Shown: piece by piece, positions 22,397 to 27,815 of the stretch
Layout: the number at the start of each line of letters is the position of its first letter
Position numbering within the stretch: the first letter of the stretch is position 1
Source: UMGS1002 sp964463325
GTDB taxonomy: Bacteria > Bacillota > Clostridia > Oscillospirales > CAG-272
Assembly (NCBI GenBank): GCA_964463325.1
Contig: CAYXBY010000017.1
Span: 1 to 27,815 of the forward strand
Length of the DNA: 27,815 nt
Reading direction: 5' to 3'
Notes under the pieces: generated by a model
What the model was told of the DNA's origin: nothing
Database searches by the model: none
The model's input: the letters and a program-made list of their open reading frames with translations, nothing else
Program-made: the position numbers and the translations under genes

Positions 22397-24532
22397 TCAT
22401 CTCATCACAATAGGTAATCTTGTCCCCATGCGACTGAGCAGCTCGTTGCTGATGCTGCCCGCAGCCGCGGCCACCTCTGGGGTCAGCAGCGGGGTTTGAC
22501 TGTCAACCAGCGTTGCAATATCGCCGACAGCCACCTCGGGCGCGTCGGTCACGTCGACCGCCAGCTGATCCATACATATCTTGCCGATGATGGGCACCAG
22601 CGCCTCGCCAATGCGCACCTGACCGCGCCCCGCAGAGAGGCTGCGAGGCAGTCCGTCAGCATAGCCGATGGGCAAAATTGCGATTCGGCTGACGCGGCTC
22701 GTGACATAAGCGCGGTCGTAGCCAACACTCTCCCCCGCCCCCAGTTTGCGGATCAGTACCACTCGAGCCTTGAGCGACAGCACCGGCTGCAAGCCCAGCT
22801 CCAGCTGCGTCCGATCATCAGGTGCGCTCGCAACGCCGTAAAGCGCAATGCCGACGCGCACATAGCTGCACCGCAGCTCGGGATAATTCAGCAGTCCGTA
22901 GCTGCTCTGTATGTGCTGGAACGGAATGACTATTCCCTCGTCGCGCAGTCTGTCCGTCAGGGCGTAAAACCGCCGTATCTGCTCTCTTGTGAAGGCTACA
23001 TCGTCATCCGCGAGGCTCTCAGAGCAGCAGAGATGCGTGAAAATGCCGTCTACACTCAGATATTTCATATCGACCACGCGGCGAACGCTGTCGACATCGT
23101 CATCAGGTATCCCCAATCGGTGCATGCCGGTGTCCAGCTTGATGTGCACTCGCACCCGCACCCGCTGTGCGTTCAGCTGCTCGGCGTACGGCGCGTCGAT
23201 CACCGTCTGTATCAGCCGATATCGCCGCAGCTCACGTGCACGACGAACGTCGGTATAGCCCAATATGAGTATGTCCCCGCGGATGCCATTTTGGCGAAGG
23301 CTGATGCCCTCGTCAATCGTTGCGACGGCGTAGGCGCGAACGCCCTCGTCCCGCTCCAGCTGCACCGCCACCTCGGACATACCGTGTCCATATGCGCTCG
23401 CCTTGACCACGGCCATCAGCTCACAGCCCTCCGGCAGAGCGCCACGCAGCGCTGCGACGTTGTTCGACAGCGCCGCACGATCAAGCTCGATAAATGCGCG
23501 ATCTGTACCCACGGTCTCGCCACCGCGCCGACAGCGGCGCCGCAGTCGCGGCAGCAGCGCAGCCACAGCCACGCCTATTGCCAACGAAATGGCGCTGACG
23601 ACCACAAAACTCACCGTCTGATTCTCCACCAGCAGTCCATCAAGCCCCAGCACCCGCGCCACGGGACGCAGCACAGCAATTACCATCGGATGCACGAGGT
23701 AGACCGCCAGCGAGGCGTCACGCATCCATGCCGCCCGCCGCCCGCGCACATGCAGCAGTGCACAGAACAAAAACCACACGCACGGCACCAGCATGATATA
23801 CATGCTGTCGTGGCGCGGCCAGCCCAGTCTGTGCACCAGCCAGCCCTCAGCCAGCATAAGCACCGCGCTGACAACCGCACCAGCCACCGCGCGTCCCTTC
23901 GGCAGCGCACAGCGGTAGTCAGCCGCCACCGCGCCCAGGACGACGAATATCGGCGCCATAAATATGCCGTTTCTCGTATACTCCGAGACTGAAAAGATGA
24001 GCTCATAAAAGCCGCTCACGCCGCCCATGCCGCTGACGGCGCCAAAATAGCTGTCCCCAAGCAGGCCGACGAGATAAAGCAGCGCCGCCACTGCCAGCGC
24101 TCCGCGCCGATCCAGCTTTCGCACAAGCAACCGCGCCAGCAGCACGCCGGTGACGGCCGCGGGCAGATACCAAAGGTGGTACAGCGTCCCGTTGAACAGC
24201 ACGTCAAAGATCAGCGTCGGCAGCAGCGGCTGCTGCGAAAAGTAACCGTTATAAATGTTGATGGGCAGATACAGCAGCATGGCCAGCGCATAAACAGCCA
24301 GCGTACGCCGCACGAAGCGCCGCAGTCGCGCCGTATCTCCGTATCTCGAGACCGTGAAAAAGCCCGACACCATAAGGAAAAACGGCACCGCAACACGGCC
24401 AAGCACTCGCGTCAGCAGCATGTCGGCCTCGGGACTCAGCCCATCGAGCGGCGCGGTGTGTATAGCGACCACCATGAGCGCCGCCACGAGGCGAAAACGG
24501 TCAAGCCCGGTATAGTAGCGGGTCTCAGGCAT
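22397..24532 (-). CDS. VanT-like membrane serine/alanine racemase (acyltransferase_3 domain fused to Alr domain)
   Basis: Predicted to make D-Ser, and probably D-Ala, for the ligase encoded just upstream. It has 711 residues. Residues 1 to about 335 form a membrane domain of about ten TM segments of the acyltransferase_3 type (YYTGLDRFRLVAALMVVAIH with His25). Residues 345-711 form a PLP racemase: Lys377 in VVKASAYGHG, catalytic Tyr605 in VGYDRAY, LPIGYADG and ICMDQLAVDV. Asn696 (SISNELL) replaces the Tyr that Alr has there. This two-domain build is known from VanT of vanC/E/G-type clusters. The start at 24532 has GGAGG seven bases upstream, 39 bases after the ligase stop. What the membrane domain moves or modifies is not known from sequence; uptake of L-Ser has been proposed for VanT. 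Confidence 0.9.
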   Translation of the reverse strand: MPETRYYTGLDRFRLVAALMVVAIHTAPLDGLSPEADMLLTRVLGRVAVPFFLMVSGFFTVSRYGDTARLRRFVRRTLAVYALAMLLYLPINIYNGYFSQQPLLPTLIFDVLFNGTLYHLWYLPAAVTGVLLARLLVRKLDRRGALAVAALLYLVGLLGDSYFGAVSGMGGVSGFYELIFSVSEYTRNGIFMAPIFVVLGAVAADYRCALPKGRAVAGAVVSAVLMLAEGWLVHRLGWPRHDSMYIMLVPCVWFLFCALLHVRGRRAAWMRDASLAVYLVHPMVIAVLRPVARVLGLDGLLVENQTVSFVVVSAISLAIGVAVAALLPRLRRRCRRGGETVGTDRAFIELDRAALSNNVAALRGALPEGCELMAVVKASAYGHGMSEVAVQLERDEGVRAYAVATIDEGISLRQNGIRGDILILGYTDVRRARELRRYRLIQTVIDAPYAEQLNAQRVRVRVHIKLDTGMHRLGIPDDDVDSVRRVVDMKYLSVDGIFTHLCCSESLADDDVAFTREQIRRFYALTDRLRDEGIVIPFQHIQSSYGLLNYPELRCSYVRVGIALYGVASAPDDRTQLELGLQPVLSLKARVVLIRKLGAGESVGYDRAYVTSRVSRIAILPIGYADGLPRSLSAGRGQVRIGEALVPIIGKICMDQLAVDVTDAPEVAVGDIATLVDSQTPLLTPEVAAAAGSISNELLSRMGTRLPIVMR

Positions 24533-24571
24533 TGCAGCACCTCCGCGCCGCACGCGCATTTCCCTGCCCCA

Positions 24572-25621
24572 TCATATGTAAAGCCCCAGCAGCTTGTCCA
24601 GCATATCGGCGAACGACAGCCCGATGCCCTTCATCATGTTCGGGTATCTGCTGTGTGAGGTGAAGCCGGGGATGGTATTGACCTCATTGAACATTATCTC
24701 GCCGCCCCGCGTCAAGAACATGTCGACTCTCGCAAAGCCCGAGCAGCCCAGCGCACGGTAGATGGTGCACGCGGCCTCCTGAATGCGGCGCTCCGTCTCG
24801 CTGTCGATGCGGGCGGGCATGTGTATACGCGAGGTCTTGAGCGTGTATTTTTCGGTATAATCAAAGAAGCCCTGCGACAGCTCTATCTCGTCAACGCGGC
24901 CGACTGTCAGCTCATCGATACCCATCACGGCGCAGCCGACCTCAAAGCCGTCGACCGCCTCCTCGACAATGACCTCGCTATCATGCTCAAACGCCAGCTC
25001 AATTGCCGCTTCCAGCTGACCGCGCTCAGTGATGCGCGTGATGCCAAAGGACGAACCCGCCCGCACCGGCTTGACGAACAGCGGATAGCTCAGCTCGCGC
25101 TTGATCTCGGCCACGGCCTCAGCGCGGCGATATTTGCGGAAGGTCACCGACCGCGGCGCCGGGATGCCGGCCAGCCCGACCAGCTTGTGCGCTCTGTCCT
25201 TGTCCATGCAAAGCGCCGAGCTCAGCGTGTCACAGCCGACGACGGTTATCCCAGCCAGCTCAAGCAGCCCCTGCACTGTGCCGTCCTCGCCGTTTTTGCC
25301 GTGGAGGATGGGCAGCGCAAGCTCAACGTTTGTCAGCGAATAGCCGGTCTCCGACTGTTCAAGAAAGCCGCCCGCCGAGCGATCCTGCGAGAAAATGACG
25401 TGGCGCAGCCGCTCGCCGTCATCGCACCAGACGTTATCGCGAATATTTTCATAGCTGCCGTAATAGCGATACCAGTCGCCATCGCGCGTGATACCTATGG
25501 GCAGCACCTCAAATTTTTCTTCATTTATATTAGTAAGCACCGAATAGACCGACTGAAGCGACACCTCGTACTCGGTCGAATGGCCTCCAAAAATCACAGC
25601 AAGCTTAATTTTTTTCATCAT
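24572..25621 (-). CDS. VanG-type D-alanine-D-serine ligase (Ddl family)
   Basis: An ATP-grasp ligase of 349 residues. N-terminal VIFGGHSTEYEVSLQS (9-24), HGKNGEDGTVQG (107-118), ATP-grasp FVKPVRAGSSFG (182-193), the omega loop FFDYTEKYTLKTSRIHMPAR (252-271), metal-binding Glu313 and Asn315 region FNEVNTIPGFTSHSRYP (311-327), and a YPNMMKGIGLSF end. From memory these stretches match VanG ligases very closely, more than housekeeping Ddl, and the racemase gene downstream supports D-Ser as the second substrate. The start is 25621 or 25618 (adjacent ATGs) with AGGTG upstream. No vanXY, vanR or vanS gene is adjacent. D-Ala-D-Ala activity cannot be excluded. Confidence 0.9.
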   Translation of the reverse strand: MMKKIKLAVIFGGHSTEYEVSLQSVYSVLTNINEEKFEVLPIGITRDGDWYRYYGSYENIRDNVWCDDGERLRHVIFSQDRSAGGFLEQSETGYSLTNVELALPILHGKNGEDGTVQGLLELAGITVVGCDTLSSALCMDKDRAHKLVGLAGIPAPRSVTFRKYRRAEAVAEIKRELSYPLFVKPVRAGSSFGITRITERGQLEAAIELAFEHDSEVIVEEAVDGFEVGCAVMGIDELTVGRVDEIELSQGFFDYTEKYTLKTSRIHMPARIDSETERRIQEAACTIYRALGCSGFARVDMFLTRGGEIMFNEVNTIPGFTSHSRYPNMMKGIGLSFADMLDKLLGLYI

Positions 25622-25670
25622 ATTGACACCTACACACCTATTTTGATCAGGGCTACACCACCCCAACTAT

Positions 25671-25699
25671 ATTATAGCACTATTCTGCAAAAAAAACAA
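25671..25699 (-). promoter_or_regulatory. Promoter of the vanG-vanT-like operon
   Basis: On the minus strand TTGTTT (25694-25699), 17 bases, exact TATAAT (25671-25676), about 45 bases before the ligase start. The -35 box lies in the T-run of the upstream terminator. No VanR-type binding site was recognised. Confidence 0.7.
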
Positions 25700-25725
25700 T
25701 GCCCGCGGCACATTTTTCGGGCATT
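25690..25725 (-). terminator. Second terminator between the surface-protein gene and the ligase gene
   Basis: AATGCCCG (25698-25705) pairs with CGGGCATT (25718-25725) across 12 bases. On the minus strand it is followed by GTTTTTTTT. It would block read-through from the surface-protein gene into the ligase operon. Confidence 0.82.
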
Positions 25726-25747
25726 TGTGAAAAAAGGGGGGCAATTG

Positions 25748-25775
25748 AAAAGGGGCAGGCCTTATGGCCTGCCCC
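25748..25775 (-). terminator. Terminator of the surface-protein gene
   Basis: A perfect ten-base stem GGGGCAGGCC (25752-25761)/GGCCTGCCCC (25766-25775) with a four-base loop, then four T on the minus strand, 11 bases after the stop. Confidence 0.9.
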
Positions 25776-25786
25776 AAGGAAAAACT

Positions 25787-27815
25787 TTAGTTTATGGTAT
25801 AAGGATCGTATCTGTGGGAGATGCCGTAAACAGGGTCAGAAACGTCAACCGCATCACCGCACTTGCCACCGCCTATGTAAGTGTTGCCACTTACTGTAAC
25901 ACCGGAAGCATTCAGCTTACCTGTACCAACAAGTGCAGCTGCGGAGTGGCCGTCCTGGCCATCAACAGTGTTGTTCTTAACAGAACCACCGGTGATATCA
26001 ACCTTCTCGTTGCTGTAACCAACCATGCCAGCAGCATGACCATTGGCAGTAATCGTGCAGCCCTCAACAACAGAGTCGTCAATAGTGGTCTTGACTTCGG
26101 TATAGTACTGCTGAGCGTAGCCTATGAACGCACCTGCATACTTAGCGGAGGTGATAGTGCTGTTAATAACCTTGCAGTCGTCAATGTCAACATTTGCAAC
26201 AGACGCGCATCCAACCAGAGCAGCAGCGGCAGCCTGGCTACCATTGTTCTGCGCAACATTAGCATTGGCGAGAGTCAGGTTCTGCACTTTCAGCGTACCA
26301 ATATTGGTTGCAGGGGTGTGGGATGCAGACTCAACGCGAGCAAACAGACCAGCAGACTGGAAGTCAGCGCCGTTTACGTAGCCATTAACCGTGAGGTTAG
26401 AAATGGTATGACCGTTGCCGTCAAGGGTAAAGGTCTTGCCAGCGCCAAGAGTAAGCGTCCATGCATCGTAAGCAACGCCGGTCATGTCGATATCCTTTGC
26501 AAGGATGACAGTATCAACGCTTGCAGCCAGATTCTTGAGATCAGCAAGCTCAACGGCAGTGGTAACGATAGCGCAGTAGTTCACAGAAGCAGGAGCCTCG
26601 GTATCACCACCGTAGATGTTACCATAGTTGTGAGCGGCCATACCACTAAAGGTCTTATAGTTGTGAGCGTTGTTGATATAAACGGTTACGTTCTCGGCAC
26701 CATTGTTGCTCATAACGACCTCGCCACCCATGCGTCCAAGGATACCGCCGATATCACGATAAGCAGTGAGGGTAATATTGGAAACAGAGCAGTCCGCAAT
26801 CTTATCGCCTCCAACAGCGTAACCGATGATACCGCCAACCTTGTCGCCGTTGTCCCAGTTAGCGCCGACTTTCTCGGGGTAAGAGGCAACAGTGGAGTTG
26901 GTAACATGGCAGTTGACGATCTCCATACCATTGGCGGAGGAGTAGCCGCAAACAACACCTGCGTAGTGGCAGCTCTCTACCTTAGCTTTATCAAAGTTAA
27001 GATTCTGAACCTTACCGGTGATAGCGCCGAAGAAGCCGGCAGAAGCCATAGCTACATCGTCAACATGTTTAGTAAAGTCACGAGCAACCATGTTCTTAAT
27101 AGTGTTACCCTGACCATCAAATGTACCAGCAAACGAGTAAGTCGGATAGTAGCCAACCTTGCCGGCAGGAGTCCAAACGTAGCCAGCCAGGTCGATGTCG
27201 TTCATCAGCTTAACAGTCTTGCCCTCGAATTTGTTGCCGCTGTTGACAGCCTGTGCGAATGCAAACAGATCGCCAACGGTGTACAGCTTAACTTCGTCAG
27301 CCTCGAGATTAAGCTGTGCATTGCCCTGAACAGCCTCAACAACGAACTTGAGGGAGCAGGTCTTGTTCTGATACTCGTTACCAACATCCTCGGGCATGGA
27401 GATCTTCACATGAACGTTGATGGGAGCGCTACCAACAGGAAGACTATTAGAACCAGAAACGATGGTGTTCGCACCGGTGTACTCAGTGCCCTCAATCTCA
27501 AACTTGAGTGCAGGCAGCAGACCATCGCCATCAGTTGTAGTAACGATGGTTCTGTAAGCAGCTGCAACATCGCTCTCGTTGGTTATTGTGATATCAAACT
27601 CAACATAATCACCGGGAACCATATTGATAAGTTTGAGTGTGCCGGGAGTAGAATCGAAATCAGCGATTCCAAGCGCGGTGCCATCGCCAAGTGTAGACAG
27701 CATGCCGGTAGTCTCACCAAATCCCGCTGTAACTTTCACCGTACCCGAAGACACAGCAATGTTGACCGTGCTCTCGCTGGTGAACAGCGCGAAGGTCGAG
27801 CCGGCGATCAGACTG
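25787..27815 (-). CDS. Exported GLUG-repeat-like surface protein with SipW-type N-terminal region (start outside window)
   Basis: At least 675 residues; the reading frame stays open to the window edge, so the start is missing and the GTG at 27754 is internal. The visible N-terminal part (GSTFALFTSESTVNIAVSSG) is the end of a SipW-dependent-type signal region, followed by a TasA/camelysin-like beta domain (NMVPGDYVEFDITITNESD, then GNEYQNKTCSLKFVVEAV). The rest is a long beta-rich repeat region with GLUG-like units (AGVVCGYSS, VGGIIGYAVGG, IGGILGRMGG, AGMVGYSN) and several repeated NCxVxNSTV-like strands, suggesting a right-handed beta-helix. It ends without LPXTG, TM segment or other anchor that I can see. 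A cell-surface or fibre role is inferred. Confidence 0.82.
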   Translation of the reverse strand, partial: SLIAGSTFALFTSESTVNIAVSSGTVKVTAGFGETTGMLSTLGDGTALGIADFDSTPGTLKLINMVPGDYVEFDITITNESDVAAAYRTIVTTTDGDGLLPALKFEIEGTEYTGANTIVSGSNSLPVGSAPINVHVKISMPEDVGNEYQNKTCSLKFVVEAVQGNAQLNLEADEVKLYTVGDLFAFAQAVNSGNKFEGKTVKLMNDIDLAGYVWTPAGKVGYYPTYSFAGTFDGQGNTIKNMVARDFTKHVDDVAMASAGFFGAITGKVQNLNFDKAKVESCHYAGVVCGYSSANGMEIVNCHVTNSTVASYPEKVGANWDNGDKVGGIIGYAVGGDKIADCSVSNITLTAYRDIGGILGRMGGEVVMSNNGAENVTVYINNAHNYKTFSGMAAHNYGNIYGGDTEAPASVNYCAIVTTAVELADLKNLAASVDTVILAKDIDMTGVAYDAWTLTLGAGKTFTLDGNGHTISNLTVNGYVNGADFQSAGLFARVESASHTPATNIGTLKVQNLTLANANVAQNNGSQAAAAALVGCASVANVDIDDCKVINSTITSAKYAGAFIGYAQQYYTEVKTTIDDSVVEGCTITANGHAAGMVGYSNEKVDITGGSVKNNTVDGQDGHSAAALVGTGKLNASGVTVSGNTYIGGGKCGDAVDVSDPVYGISHRYDPYTIN

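Noticed and set aside
22496..23992. 498-codon plus-strand frame opposite the vanT-like gene
   Set aside because: His/Arg/Gln-rich antisense translation produced by GC-rich codon bias; no motif.
24572..25621. Calling the ligase a housekeeping Ddl
   Set aside because: The omega-loop and C-terminal motifs resemble VanG more closely, and the racemase partner fits D-Ser. It is not fully excluded.
27752..27754. GTG as start of the surface protein
   Set aside because: The frame continues upstream to the window edge through a SipW-type signal-region ending, so this codon is internal.
1..27815. CRISPR arrays, insertion sequences, prophage or integrase genes
   Set aside because: No direct repeats with spacers, transposase motifs or phage genes were seen.

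Overview
The window looks like chromosomal DNA of a gut-type Clostridia member (Oscillospiraceae/Ruminococcaceae or a close relative). The evidence is the mix of moderately GC-rich coding sequence and AT-rich intergenic regions with near-perfect TTGACA-17-TATAAT promoters, formate-tetrahydrofolate ligase, a PdaA-type deacetylase, a VanG/VanT-type pair, a YmfF/YmfH-type M16 pair beside lgt, and a SipW-type GLUG-like surface protein. The assignment is inferred from gene content; no 16S or marker comparison was possible. The two end genes (malic enzyme, surface protein) are cut by the window edges. No gap between genes exceeds 300 bases.

Left part (1-5060): the start of a malic enzyme gene (minus); two overlapping polysaccharide deacetylases and alanine racemase (plus); then, converging from the right, a membrane-anchored ComEC-like metallo-beta-lactamase followed by a FabG-like reductase (minus). 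Centre-left (5182-9038): the rpsF-ssb-rpsR operon, tRNA-Thr(GGT), fhs (minus) and a stand-alone acyl carrier protein, each with its own strong promoter and terminator.

Centre (9051-17691): a probable eight-gene minus-strand operon. In transcription order it holds two M16 peptidase-family proteins, lgt, folD, a GH78-like alpha-L-rhamnosidase, a two-TM unknown protein, an HPr-kinase-like P-loop protein and an S24/S26-type peptidase. Most junctions overlap or nearly touch. The last three genes form an uncharacterised module.

Centre-right (17718-21040): a CPBP protease-tadA operon with a consensus promoter, and an AT-richer ECF sigma/anti-sigma pair. Right (21017-27815): an orphan MsmX/UgpC-type sugar ABC ATPase; a vanT-like fused acyltransferase/serine racemase transcribed after a VanG-type D-Ala-D-Ser ligase; and the 3' two thousand bases of a large exported beta-rich protein.

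The strongest biological point is the cell-envelope theme. The window has a housekeeping Alr and, about 20 kb away, a separate ligase/racemase pair of the kind that makes D-Ala-D-Ser-ending peptidoglycan precursors. That pair has its own constitutive-looking promoter and no VanRS or VanXY genes beside it.
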